A DNA stretch of 32,032 bases from NCBI GenBank assembly GCA_031552845.1, contig JAVBMC010000023.1:1-32032 (forward strand), given 5' to 3'. This document shows positions 7,424-15,590 of this stretch, piece by piece; the stretch's first letter is position 1, and each line of letters starts with the position of its first letter. The notes beneath the pieces are model-generated. The model was given only the letters and a program-made list of their open reading frames with translations, did no database searches and was not told the DNA's origin. The DNA is from JAVBMC01 sp031552845. GTDB taxonomy: Bacteria; Verrucomicrobiota; Kiritimatiellia; RFP12; DVOR01. Both the position numbers and the translations under genes were made by a program.

Positions 7424-8212
7424 ATGCTCCCCATTAAACTCGACCGCCCCCTCGTTATTTTCGACATTGAATCCACCGGCACCGGCATCCGCACCGACCG
7501 TATTGTCGAGCTCGCCGCGCTGCGCATTGAGCCCGACGGCACGCGCACCGCCAAGTGCTGGCTTGTTAATCCCGGCATGCCCATCCCAAAAGAAGCTACC
7601 GAAATCCACCGCATCACCGACGACGACGTCAAGAACTGCCCGACGTTTGAAATGATCGCATTGGAAATCGAGCTTTTCTTTGGAACTGACTACGATCTCG
7701 CCGGCTACAATGCCGCACGCTTTGATATTCCAATTCTGATTGAAGAGTTCTCCCGTGCCGGCATCCAGTTCCGCATAGACGCTCGCCGTATACTCGATGC
7801 CCAAAAGATCTTCCACGCCAGAGAACCCCGCACCCTCGGTGCTGCGCTCAAATTCTACTGCGGCAAAGAACACGTCGATGCCCACGGTGCCGAAGCCGAT
7901 GTACTCGCCACATGGGAAGTCATCCAAGGCCAGCTCAAAATGTATGCCGACCTCCCCCGCAACATGGATGCGCTCGATCGTATGTTCAACCCCGCCGATC
8001 CACTCAGTGCCGACCGCGCGGGACGTCTCCGCTGGCAGAATGGCGAGCTCACCATCAACTTCGGCAAGAAGAAAGGCGAGAAAGTCAAAGACCTCGTCAC
8101 CAGCGACCCCAGCTTCTTGAAGTGGATCATCAAGAACGAGTTTCCGCAGGACACCCGCAAAATCTGCGCCGACGCCCTCAACGGCATCTACCCCCCTGTA
8201 CCCAAAGTGTGA
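7424..8212 (+). CDS. DEDDh 3'-5' exonuclease with C-terminal DUF3820-like domain
   Basis: This is a 262-residue protein with an N-terminal DnaQ-like exonuclease fold. ExoI is FDIESTG (Asp14, Glu16), ExoII is AGYNAARFDIPIL, and ExoIII is HGAEADVLAT, with His and Asp spaced as in the DEDDh subgroup, so all four metal ligands and the catalytic His are present. The last 65 or so residues (NFGKKKGEKVKDL, then DPSFLKWIIKNEF) resemble the DUF3820 module often attached to such exonucleases. It trims 3' ends of DNA or RNA; the biological substrate is unknown. Compared with DNA polymerase III epsilon it lacks the polymerase-binding tail. It may be co-transcribed with nadB and ends at a strong terminator. 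Confidence 0.87.
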   Translation: MLPIKLDRPLVIFDIESTGTGIRTDRIVELAALRIEPDGTRTAKCWLVNPGMPIPKEATEIHRITDDDVKNCPTFEMIALEIELFFGTDYDLAGYNAARFDIPILIEEFSRAGIQFRIDARRILDAQKIFHAREPRTLGAALKFYCGKEHVDAHGAEADVLATWEVIQGQLKMYADLPRNMDALDRMFNPADPLSADRAGRLRWQNGELTINFGKKKGEKVKDLVTSDPSFLKWIIKNEFPQDTRKICADALNGIYPPVPKV

Positions 8213-8260
8213 TACTACGGGGACGGTAGACGGACTCAACAACCGTCAGGCAAGAGAAAG

Positions 8261-8297
8261 CCCGCTGGCGAATAGTTCACCGGCGGGTTTTCTTTTT
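8261..8297 (+). terminator. Rho-independent terminator between the exonuclease gene and carB
   Basis: CCCGCTGG and CCGGCGGG form an 8-bp stem followed by TTTTCTTTTT. The reverse strand carries a weaker T-rich tail (CTTTCTCTT), so it may also serve carB, which ends at 8318 from the other side. Confidence 0.85.
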
Positions 8298-8317
8298 AGC
8301 ATCTGTATCAGTAACGC

Positions 8318-11300
8318 CTACTTAATATCAGCGTGATAGCTTTGGAGTGACTTGATGCCGCCAGAGCTTTCACGTGCCGCACGAATTCCTTGCGCACTGG
8401 CCAACGCCGCAGCGGTGGTTGTCAGGTAAGGAATGCGGTATTTGATAGCGGCCTTACGGATGGAGGCATCGTCTGCCCGCGCATCGCGGCGTCCGGAGGG
8501 CGTATTGACAACCAAAGCAACCTGCTTGTTCACTACGAGGTCAATCACGTTGGGGCGGCCTTCGGTGATCTTGTGTACCTTTGTCGCGGCAATGCCGTGC
8601 TCGGCCAGCCATGTTACAGTGCCTTCGGTCGCGTAGATCTTATAGCCCAATTCGGTGAAGGCCTTCGCGGCTTTAGCGGCGGCGGCAGGTTTCTCTGAAA
8701 GGCTGAACAGAACCGAATCCCCACCAACTGGCAGCTGTGCGTTGGCAGCTTCTTGCGACTTGAAGTAGGCCAAGCCGAATGATTCCGCCATGCCCAGCAC
8801 TTCGCCGGTCGAGCGCATCTCGGGCCCCAACACAGGGTCGACTTCCGGGAACTTGTCGAACGGAAACACGGCTTCCTTCACGCCGTAGTGAGTGATGGTT
8901 TGGTGCTTGAGCTTCAAATCAGCTAAAGGCGTACCAGTCATCAACTGTGTGGCAATGTTCGCCATTTGGATGTTGCAGACCTTCGAAACCAATGGCACTG
9001 TGCGCGAAGCACGGGGGTTGGCTTCCAGCACATACACCTTGTCCTTCTCGATTGCATACTGCATGTTCATCAAGCCGACAACGTGAAGCTCGCTCGCAAT
9101 CTTCTGCGTGTATTTCTGAATCGTGGCAAGCTGTTCAGCAGGAATCGACACAGGCGGAATCACGCAAGCGGAGTCACCCGAATGCACGCCGGCCAACTCA
9201 ATATGCTCCATCACTGCAGGAATGAAGACTTCCTTTCCATCGGACAGCGCATCAGCTTCGCACTCCAAAGCTTCTTGTAGGAAGCGGTCGAGCAGCAACG
9301 GACGGTCTGGTGTGACACCGACAGCCTTTGCGACGTACTCCTGCAACATGCCGTCGTCGTAAATTACTTCCATGCCGCGTCCGCCCAGCACGAACGAAGG
9401 ACGGATCATCAGAGGATAACCGATACGTTGAGCAACTTGCAGTGCCTCGGTGATATCGATCGCCATGCCGGACTCCGGCATCGGAATCTCCAGCTTCTCC
9501 ATCATGTGGCGGAAGATGTCGCGGTCTTCGGCGGCATCAATTGAATCAATGCTGGTGCCGAGGATTTTAACGCCTTCGTCAGCGAGTTCGCGGGCGATGT
9601 TCAGCGGCGTCTGTCCGCCGAATTGCACGATTACGCCGTCAGGTTTCTCATAAGCGCAAATTTGCAACACGTCCTCTGCCGTCACGGGCTCGAAGTAAAG
9701 GCGGTCGGAGGTATCGTAGTCGGTCGAAACGGTCTCGGGGTTGCAGTTGACCATGATCGTTTGATACCCGGCCTCACGCAGAGCGAATGCCGCATGCACA
9801 CAGCAGTAGTCAAACTCAATACCTTGACCAATACGGTTCGGTCCACCGCCGAGGATGAGGATCTTCTTCTTGCCGTTGGTGGCGGGCAGCTCGTTCTTAG
9901 CCGCGTTGTAAGAGGAATAGTAATACGCCTTGTCCGGCACGCCGCTGACGGGAACGGGATGCCAAGTTTCAAGAATGCCGAGCTGTTCGCGGCGCGTGCG
10001 GATAGCCTTCTCTTTGATACCGAGAATCTTTGCGAGATACTTGTCGGAGAAGCCATCCTTCTTGGCTTTCACCAACAGATCATCCGCAGGCATGAGGCCT
10101 TTACTCTGCAAGATCACCTCTTCCAGCTCCACCAGCTCGCGCATCTGTTGCAGGAACCAGGTCTTGATGCTCGTCAGCTCAAACAACTGCTCGTTGGTCG
10201 CACCCTTGCGCATAGCCTCGTACATAATGAATTGGCGCTCGCTCGTCGGCACGTGCAGCATCTCCAACAACTCGGGGAGGCTCTTCTTATTGAAGTCCTT
10301 CGCAAAGCCTAAGCCGTGACGGCCGTTCTCTAACGCACGGATGGCCTTTTGGAAGGTCTCCTTATAGGTTTTGCCGATTGACATCACCTCGCCAACGGCT
10401 TTCATCTGCGTACCGAGCTTGTCCTCAACAAGGCGGAACTTTTCAAACGCCCAACGTGCGAACTTGAGCACGATATAATCACCAGAAGGCGTATACTTCT
10501 CCAACGTGCCATCACGCCAATAAGGAATCTCATCCAACGTCATGCCGCTGGCAAGCTTAGCGGAAATCAACGCAATCGGGAAGCCCGTCGCCTTGGACGC
10601 CAATGCCGACGAGCGCGAAGTGCGCGGGTTGATCTCAATAATCGTAATACGATCGCTGACAGGATCATGAGCGAACTGCACGTTGGTGCCGCCAATCACG
10701 CCGATCGATTCGACAATCTTAAATGCCTGTTCGCGCAAACGGTCTTGCACGCCTTGCGAGATTGTCAGCATCGGCGCCGAACAGAACGAATCGCCCGTAT
10801 GCACGCCCATCGGATCAATGTTCTCGATCATACAGATGGCAATCATCTGATTCTTCGAGTCGCGCACGACTTCGACCTCAAGCTCCTCCCAGCCCAACAC
10901 CGATTCTTCAATGAGGCATTGGTTCGTCAAAGACGCCTGCAATCCACGCGCTACCACTGTACGCAGCTCTTCCACATTATAAACAAGCCCGCCGCCGGAG
11001 CCGCCCATCGTATACGCCGGACGCACGACAATCGGATAGCCCAGCTTCGCAGCAATCTCCTCTGCACCCTCAACCGTATAAGTTACTTCGCTATGCGGCA
11101 TCTCAATGCCCAGCTGGTTCATCGTATCCTTAAATATCTGACGGTCCTCACCGCGCTCAATCGCATCCAGATTCACACCGATCACTTTGACACCATATTT
11201 GTCAAGGATTCCCGCCTTCGAGAGTTCCAACGACAAGTTCAAACCCGACTGCCCGCCCAAGTTCGGCAACAGCGCATCTGGACGCTCCAAATCGATAATC

Positions 11301-11524
11301 TGCTCCAAGCGCTTTAAGTTCAACGGCTCAATATACGTTGCATCCGCCATCACGGGGTCTGTCATAATCGTAGCGGGGTTGGAATTCACCAACACAATTT
11401 TATACCCGCACTCACGCAACGCCTTGCAAGCCTGCGTCCCGGAATAGTCAAACTCGCATGCCTGCCCAATAACAATAGGGCCCGAACCGATAATCATTAC
11501 CTTGCTAATATCCTCACGCTTCAT
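8318..11524 (-). CDS. carB: Carbamoyl-phosphate synthase large subunit
   Basis: This is a 1068-residue enzyme making carbamoyl phosphate from glutamine-derived ammonia, bicarbonate and two ATP, for arginine and pyrimidine synthesis. Two homologous ATP-grasp halves are visible. The first begins GSGPIVIGQACEFDYSG and has the glycine loop PAYTMGGSGGG. The second begins GGGPNRIGQGIEFDY near residue 557 and has PSFVLGGRGME. Metal-binding EINPRTSRSSALASK and EANPRASRTVPLVSK close each half. The last ~130 residues form the MGS-like allosteric domain. The length is normal. carA is not adjacent, so the small subunit is encoded elsewhere. The start ATG follows GAAAGG; no confident promoter was found upstream. 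Confidence 0.97.
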   Translation of the reverse strand: MKREDISKVMIIGSGPIVIGQACEFDYSGTQACKALRECGYKIVLVNSNPATIMTDPVMADATYIEPLNLKRLEQIIDLERPDALLPNLGGQSGLNLSLELSKAGILDKYGVKVIGVNLDAIERGEDRQIFKDTMNQLGIEMPHSEVTYTVEGAEEIAAKLGYPIVVRPAYTMGGSGGGLVYNVEELRTVVARGLQASLTNQCLIEESVLGWEELEVEVVRDSKNQMIAICMIENIDPMGVHTGDSFCSAPMLTISQGVQDRLREQAFKIVESIGVIGGTNVQFAHDPVSDRITIIEINPRTSRSSALASKATGFPIALISAKLASGMTLDEIPYWRDGTLEKYTPSGDYIVLKFARWAFEKFRLVEDKLGTQMKAVGEVMSIGKTYKETFQKAIRALENGRHGLGFAKDFNKKSLPELLEMLHVPTSERQFIMYEAMRKGATNEQLFELTSIKTWFLQQMRELVELEEVILQSKGLMPADDLLVKAKKDGFSDKYLAKILGIKEKAIRTRREQLGILETWHPVPVSGVPDKAYYYSSYNAAKNELPATNGKKKILILGGGPNRIGQGIEFDYCCVHAAFALREAGYQTIMVNCNPETVSTDYDTSDRLYFEPVTAEDVLQICAYEKPDGVIVQFGGQTPLNIARELADEGVKILGTSIDSIDAAEDRDIFRHMMEKLEIPMPESGMAIDITEALQVAQRIGYPLMIRPSFVLGGRGMEVIYDDGMLQEYVAKAVGVTPDRPLLLDRFLQEALECEADALSDGKEVFIPAVMEHIELAGVHSGDSACVIPPVSIPAEQLATIQKYTQKIASELHVVGLMNMQYAIEKDKVYVLEANPRASRTVPLVSKVCNIQMANIATQLMTGTPLADLKLKHQTITHYGVKEAVFPFDKFPEVDPVLGPEMRSTGEVLGMAESFGLAYFKSQEAANAQLPVGGDSVLFSLSEKPAAAAKAAKAFTELGYKIYATEGTVTWLAEHGIAATKVHKITEGRPNVIDLVVNKQVALVVNTPSGRRDARADDASIRKAAIKYRIPYLTTTAAALASAQGIRAARESSGGIKSLQSYHADIK

Positions 11525-11730
11525 ATACTCGGCCTTTCTCTATTTTAGTCTGCGCCTTATGCGCAACCCCACATTCAACATTTTACACGGACTTCTTATG
11601 CGGGACAGTAGCTTACTAAAAGCCACGCATGAAGTCGAGCAAAAACAAACCTGCTCCGCATCTTTCCCAACGCGCCTACCCACACGCCGCAAATTACCGC
11701 TAATTTATTCCCGCCCGCAGAATCTAACAC
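11525..11730. other. Intergenic region upstream of carB
   Basis: This is non-coding as far as I can see. It contains a short hairpin, TGCGC-CTTAT-GCGCA (11551-11565), in the expected 5' leader of carB. It could affect carB expression but resembles no known riboswitch. No confident carB promoter was found. Confidence 0.35.
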
Positions 11731-11759
11731 TTGACTCCACCCCAACCTTTTGCTATGCT
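11731..11759 (+). promoter_or_regulatory. Promoter of the HU/Ig fusion gene
   Basis: TTGACT (11731-11736) and TATGCT (11754-11759) are separated by 17 bases. The expected leader is about 125 bases before the ATG at 11891, long enough to hold regulatory structure, though none is obvious. Confidence 0.6.
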
Positions 11760-11890
11760 TGCGTCATATAAAACGAGTCAACAGATAGATCAGTCAAATA
11801 TATTTCCCAACCGAATGACGTTCCACTGTTGACGCAAGCGCGCCACTTTAATCCGGACCGTCACTGTTGGGTTTGAGAAAGAAGAAACCA

Positions 11891-12598
11891 ATGATCAACA
11901 TCAATCTCCGCGATGCTCTCGCGGAAGAACAACGCGCAAGAGGCGCGAAGATAGCAATGACAACCCGAGTGCTCACACTCACCATGGACGAGTTCTATGA
12001 AGACCTCGTTCAACACGGCACCACGGCCAGCAAAGCCGATGCGATTGCCGTACTCAAAAACATCGGCACCACCCTCGCCCGCGTCTGCGGCAGGGGTGAA
12101 GCCGTGAATATCGACGGACTCGGCTGCTTCGCACCCCGTGCACATGGCGTGAAAGAACGCGACGGCACGTGGAGCAAGCCGCTTACAGCCGAAATCACGT
12201 GGACGCCCAGCATCGAACTCAACAAAGCCTTCCAAGCCAACGTTTCGTTCGAAGAACGGGAGCCCATCGTCCGCCGACCGCACATCACGCAAGTGACCGA
12301 TGCCGTCACCCGAACGACCAACTCACAACTCACCGCAGGTGGCATGATTGAGCTCAAAGGCTTCAACTGCAAAATGCACCTGCTCATGAGTGATGAACGG
12401 GTCTTCCTTATACCCGCCGAAGGAGGCGACCCCATACCGGTTACCCTCTACCTGCAAAACAGTCCCAAACGCATCATCTGCCAGATGCCCGACGGACTCC
12501 AAGCCGGCGATTCCTACAGATTAGAAGTACGAGCCCGCAGTTTCCGCTGCAAGACGCTTCGCTCGTCCGATTTCCAAACGATATTCACCATCGCCTAG
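11891..12598 (+). CDS. HU-like DNA-binding domain fused to a DUF4469-type Ig-like domain
   Basis: This is a 235-residue protein. Residues about 1-125 look like a diverged HU/IHF fold of the HU-HIG type: an N-terminal extension, helices with TMDEFYEDLVQHGTTASKADAIAVL, then the glycine turn GRGEAVNIDGLGCFAP typical of the HU core. Residues about 140-235 form a separate beta-rich domain (SQLTAGGMIELKG at its start, DSYRLEVRARSF near the end) like DUF4469. This architecture is familiar from Bacteroidota and PVC bacteria, where it probably organises the nucleoid. ATG 11891 is preferred over a TTG at 11867 because a purine-rich stretch (GAAAGAAG) precedes it. It has its own promoter and terminator. 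Confidence 0.8.
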   Translation: MININLRDALAEEQRARGAKIAMTTRVLTLTMDEFYEDLVQHGTTASKADAIAVLKNIGTTLARVCGRGEAVNIDGLGCFAPRAHGVKERDGTWSKPLTAEITWTPSIELNKAFQANVSFEEREPIVRRPHITQVTDAVTRTTNSQLTAGGMIELKGFNCKMHLLMSDERVFLIPAEGGDPIPVTLYLQNSPKRIICQMPDGLQAGDSYRLEVRARSFRCKTLRSSDFQTIFTIA

Positions 12599-12621
12599 GC
12601 GACGGACTTGCTATAATATAC

Positions 12622-12650
12622 GGGGCTGCCTTCGGGTCGCCCCTTTTTTT
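12622..12650 (+). terminator. Rho-independent terminator of the HU/Ig fusion gene
   Basis: GGGGCTGCC and GGTCGCCCC form a stem with one mismatch around a TTCG tetraloop, followed by seven T residues. Confidence 0.88.
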
Positions 12651-12671
12651 GTACCCTGCCATAAACCGACG

Positions 12672-12778
12672 CCAACCCTGTCGTCGCACCAACTCCCACA
12701 CTGTCGTCGCTCCAACTCCAACATTGGCGTAGCCCATATCCAACACTGTCGCGACACCAACTCCAACGTTGGCGCAGC
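12672..12778. repeat. Degenerate tandem repeat, 22/23-bp units in 45-bp pairs
   Basis: Five units follow each other: 12672-12688 (partial), 12689-12711, 12712-12733, 12734-12756 and 12757-12778. Units of 23 bp containing CACTGTCG alternate with units of 22 bp containing CCAACRTTGGCG, so the real period is 45 bp. The two full 45-bp pairs match at about 36 of 45 positions. The last unit holds the palindrome CCAACGTTGG and is followed by the hairpin GCGCA-GCTT-TGCGC. The array sits between the HU terminator and the rnf promoter. Confidence 0.75.
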
Positions 12779-12820
12779 TTTGCGCTAATATCGTCCTCGA
12801 ACGCCGATAGGATTGCATTC

Positions 12821-12849
12821 TTGACTTCACCCTAAAATTATGATAAATT
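12821..12849 (+). promoter_or_regulatory. Promoter of the rnf-thiD operon
   Basis: TTGACT (12821-12826) and TAAATT (12844-12849) are 17 bases apart. The predicted start near 12856 lies downstream of an in-frame alternative start codon at 12848, which supports ATG 12881 as the rnfA start. Confidence 0.65.
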
Positions 12850-12880
12850 GGCCGACTTTCTGACGTGGGGTGGAGGCAGG

Positions 12881-13456
12881 ATGGAGTATTTTTTACTGGT
12901 TGTAGGGGCCATACTGGTCAATAATTTTGTATTGAGCCGTTTCTTGGGCATTTGCCCGTTCCTTGGCGTCTCTAAAAAACTCCCCACTGCGCTGGGCATG
13001 TGCGGCGCGGTAATCTTCGTCATGACGCTGGCTGCGGCGGCTACATTTGCGGTTCAGGAATATATTCTGCTGCCGTTTGGCTTGGAGTATCTGCAAACCA
13101 TCGCCTTCATTCTCGCCATCGCAACACTGGTGCAGTTTTTGGACATCGCGATGAAGCGTTTCATGCCGCCGCTGCATGCCGCGCTGGGTATCTTCCTGCC
13201 GCTCATCACCACCAACTGCGCCGTGTTGGGCGTAGCGGTGATCAATGCACAGGCCAAGGCGGATTTCATCCACTCGGTGCTGTTCTCATTCTCAGCTGCG
13301 GTTGGCTTTTCGTTGGCCTTGCTGATCTTCACGGGCTTGCGCGAGAAGATCGAGCGCGCGGCTCCGCCACAGGCGTTTAAAGGCGTATCCATCGCCTTAG
13401 TCACAGCAGGCCTGCTGGCGCTCGCATTCATGGGCTTTAACGGATTGGTCAAATAA
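12881..13456 (+). CDS. rnfA: Rnf electron transport complex subunit A
   Basis: This is a 191-residue integral membrane protein with six predicted helices. It belongs to the ion-pumping Rnf complex, which couples ferredoxin-NAD electron transfer to Na+ or H+ movement. NNFVLSRFLGICPFLGVSKK near the N-terminus and LPLITTNCAVLG in the middle are the family signatures. Their Cys25 and Cys113 are the conserved pair that, with the equivalent pair in RnfE, holds a membrane iron-sulfur centre. The start ATG 12881 has GGAGG eight bases upstream. It heads a five-gene rnf set with one to about ten bases between genes. Confidence 0.95.
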   Translation: MEYFLLVVGAILVNNFVLSRFLGICPFLGVSKKLPTALGMCGAVIFVMTLAAAATFAVQEYILLPFGLEYLQTIAFILAIATLVQFLDIAMKRFMPPLHAALGIFLPLITTNCAVLGVAVINAQAKADFIHSVLFSFSAAVGFSLALLIFTGLREKIERAAPPQAFKGVSIALVTAGLLALAFMGFNGLVK

Positions 13457-13457
13457 C

Positions 13458-14246
13458 ATGTCATCCTTCGTGCTGCTTTCGATTATCGTAATCGCCGGGT
13501 TTGGCTTAGTGGCCGGCGTTGTTCTGGCGGTGGCGTCAAAGTATCTGTCTGTGCCCGAAGACCCGCGCATTGAAGCCATCACCGCCCTGCTCCCCGGTGT
13601 GAATTGCGGCGGCTGCGGATTGGCTGGCTGCGCCGATTACGCCAACGCCATCGTCACCAAAAACATGGCCGTCAACCTCTGCGGTCCCGGCGGTGCGGAG
13701 TGCGCTAAAAACATCGCCGCCTACCTCGGCGTAACCACCGAGACCACCGCGCCCAAAACCGCGCTCGTGCACTGCCGCGGCGATCGCACCCACGCCAAAC
13801 AGAAGTTCCTTTACAATGGTATAGCTGACTGCGCTGCCGCTGCGGCCATGGCCGGCGGTGACAAAGCCTGCCCCTACGGCTGTCTCGGTTACGGCTCCTG
13901 CGCGCGCGTCTGCCCTACCCGCGCGATTGAAGTTATCGACGGCGTCGCGGTTGTGCATGCAGAACGTTGTATTGCCTGCGGACGGTGTATCGCCACCTGC
14001 CCCCGCCAGATCATCCACATGGTTCCCGCCGAACCCACACTGCGGGTCTTCTGCAGTTCAAAAGACAAAGGCCCCGTAGTGAAGCACTACTGCAAAGTCG
14101 GCTGCATCGGCTGCCGCATCTGCACCAAAGCCGCCGGTGAAGCATTCGTCGTCAACGGCTTCCTCGCCACGCGCAACTACGCGCATCCGTGCTCTTCGGA
14201 TGAAGCCGCCGAGAAATGTCCCGCCAAATGTATTGCCAAAAGTTAA
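13458..14246 (+). CDS. rnfB: Rnf electron transport complex subunit B (polyferredoxin)
   Basis: This is a 262-residue iron-sulfur subunit that accepts electrons from ferredoxin at the cytoplasmic face. An N-terminal membrane helix (residues 3-27) is followed by a 4Fe-4S domain with Cys50, 53, 58 and 75 (NCGGCGLAGC, then NLCGPGG). Further clusters follow: CPYGCLGYGSCARVCP and CIACGRCIATCP form a ferredoxin-like pair near residues 138-180, and CKVGCIGCRIC with a later CP adds a third. The length and cluster order are normal for RnfB. It starts one base after the rnfA stop. Confidence 0.95.
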   Translation: MSSFVLLSIIVIAGFGLVAGVVLAVASKYLSVPEDPRIEAITALLPGVNCGGCGLAGCADYANAIVTKNMAVNLCGPGGAECAKNIAAYLGVTTETTAPKTALVHCRGDRTHAKQKFLYNGIADCAAAAAMAGGDKACPYGCLGYGSCARVCPTRAIEVIDGVAVVHAERCIACGRCIATCPRQIIHMVPAEPTLRVFCSSKDKGPVVKHYCKVGCIGCRICTKAAGEAFVVNGFLATRNYAHPCSSDEAAEKCPAKCIAKS

Positions 14247-14255
14247 CGGTGCCGT

Positions 14256-15584
14256 ATGAGTTTTAAGAAGCCCTTCCATTTTATCGGCGGCGTCCATCCT
14301 GCGGACAACAAGCAGGCCACAGCCGCGCTCCCGACTCGCACGCTGCCCATGCCGCACAAACTGTTCGTCAGCATGGCGCAGCACCTCGGCGCACCCGCCA
14401 AGCCGATTGTCGCAGCGGGCGACTCCGTCACCACCGGACAGCTGATCGCCGAAGCAGGCGGATTCATCTCCGCGCCCATCCACGCACCGGCTTGCGGCAA
14501 AGTCGTACTGATTGAAGATTTGGTGACGGTCACCGGGCGCATGGCTCCCACTATTATTATTGAAACCGATGGCCGCACCGACGAACTCCTTCTGCCCAAG
14601 CTCGACCCTGCGACAGCAGCACCGGATGCCCTGCTCGCACGTGTGGCCGAAGCCGGCATTGTCGGCATGGGCGGTGCGGGCTTCCCCACCAAAGTCAAGC
14701 TCTCGCCACCTAAAGACAAGCCCATCGACACACTGATCATCAACGGCGCTGAGTGCGAACCTTATCTCACGGCCGATCACCGCACCATGCTCGAGAACCC
14801 CGACGAAATGCTGCAAGGCGTTGAGATCATCCGCAAAATACTCGGCGTGAAGTGCGTGCGCATTGCGATTGAAGATAACAAGCCCGACGCCATTGCGATG
14901 CTGGAGAAGAAGCTCAGCTTCATCCAAGGCGATGTTGCGATGGTCGTCCTCGAAACGCGCTACCCGCATGGCGGCGAGAAACAGCAGATCTACGCCGTGA
15001 CCAAACGCGAAGTGCCGCGTGGCGGCTTGCCGATGGATATCGGCTGCGTGGTTGAGAACGTCGGCACCGCCTGCGCCATTTATGATGCCGTCGTCAACGG
15101 ACGCCCGCTCATCTCTCGCCGCATTACCGTAGCTGGCGATGCCGTCACTGAACCAGCCAACCTGCTCGCGCCCATCGGCACCACCTACCATGATTTGCTG
15201 ATAGCCTGTGGTGGAGCAAAGACAGGTTTGGCCAAGCTCATTGCCGGCGGCCCGATGATGGGATTTGCCGTACCGAACCCCACTGTCGCCATGACCAAGA
15301 CAGCCTCGGGCTTGCTGGCGGTGACGGAATCCAACATCTACCGCTCCGAGGCGTGCATTGCCTGCGGGCGTTGTTTGGACGCCTGCCCGTTGCGCTTGAG
15401 TCCCGCAGAAATGAGCCAATGCGTCGAAGCCGACGACATCGACGGCGCCGCCGACCTGAAGGTGACCGACTGCTGCGATTGCGGCTGCTGCGCCTATGTT
15501 TGCCCGGCCCGCCGTCCGCTTGTCCAGCATTTCCGCCGAGCTAAAGTGATCATAGCCGAGCGCGCTGCCGCCCAAAAGAAATAA
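14256..15584 (+). CDS. rnfC: Rnf electron transport complex subunit C (NADH-binding)
   Basis: This is a 442-residue peripheral subunit with the NAD(H)/FMN site. An N-terminal barrel-sandwich region (HAPACGKV near residue 78) is followed by the Complex I 51-kDa-like domain with GMGGAGFPTKVKLSP at about 131-145 and NGAECEPYLTADHR. Near residues 366-415 lie two 4Fe-4S motifs, CIACGRCLDACP and CCDCGCCAYVCP. The length fits the short RnfC form; it lacks the long Ala/Lys-rich C-terminal repeats of the enterobacterial protein. It lies between rnfB and rnfD in the order A-B-C-D-G. Confidence 0.95.
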   Translation: MSFKKPFHFIGGVHPADNKQATAALPTRTLPMPHKLFVSMAQHLGAPAKPIVAAGDSVTTGQLIAEAGGFISAPIHAPACGKVVLIEDLVTVTGRMAPTIIIETDGRTDELLLPKLDPATAAPDALLARVAEAGIVGMGGAGFPTKVKLSPPKDKPIDTLIINGAECEPYLTADHRTMLENPDEMLQGVEIIRKILGVKCVRIAIEDNKPDAIAMLEKKLSFIQGDVAMVVLETRYPHGGEKQQIYAVTKREVPRGGLPMDIGCVVENVGTACAIYDAVVNGRPLISRRITVAGDAVTEPANLLAPIGTTYHDLLIACGGAKTGLAKLIAGGPMMGFAVPNPTVAMTKTASGLLAVTESNIYRSEACIACGRCLDACPLRLSPAEMSQCVEADDIDGAADLKVTDCCDCGCCAYVCPARRPLVQHFRRAKVIIAERAAAQKK

Positions 15585-15590
15585 CTATTT

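Noticed and set aside
7337..8242. 301-codon minus-strand frame opposite the exonuclease gene
   Set aside because: It is antisense to intact exonuclease motifs and overlaps the nadB end and terminator.
12585..12830. Minus-strand 81-codon frame with a repeated ANVGVG motif
   Set aside because: The protein repeat is simply the translation of the DNA tandem repeat at 12672-12778. It runs through the HU terminator and has no ribosome site.
14058..15575. 505-codon minus-strand frame opposite rnfC
   Set aside because: It is a shadow of the GC-rich rnfC frame, which has clear NADH and Fe-S motifs. The antisense translation has no recognisable domain.
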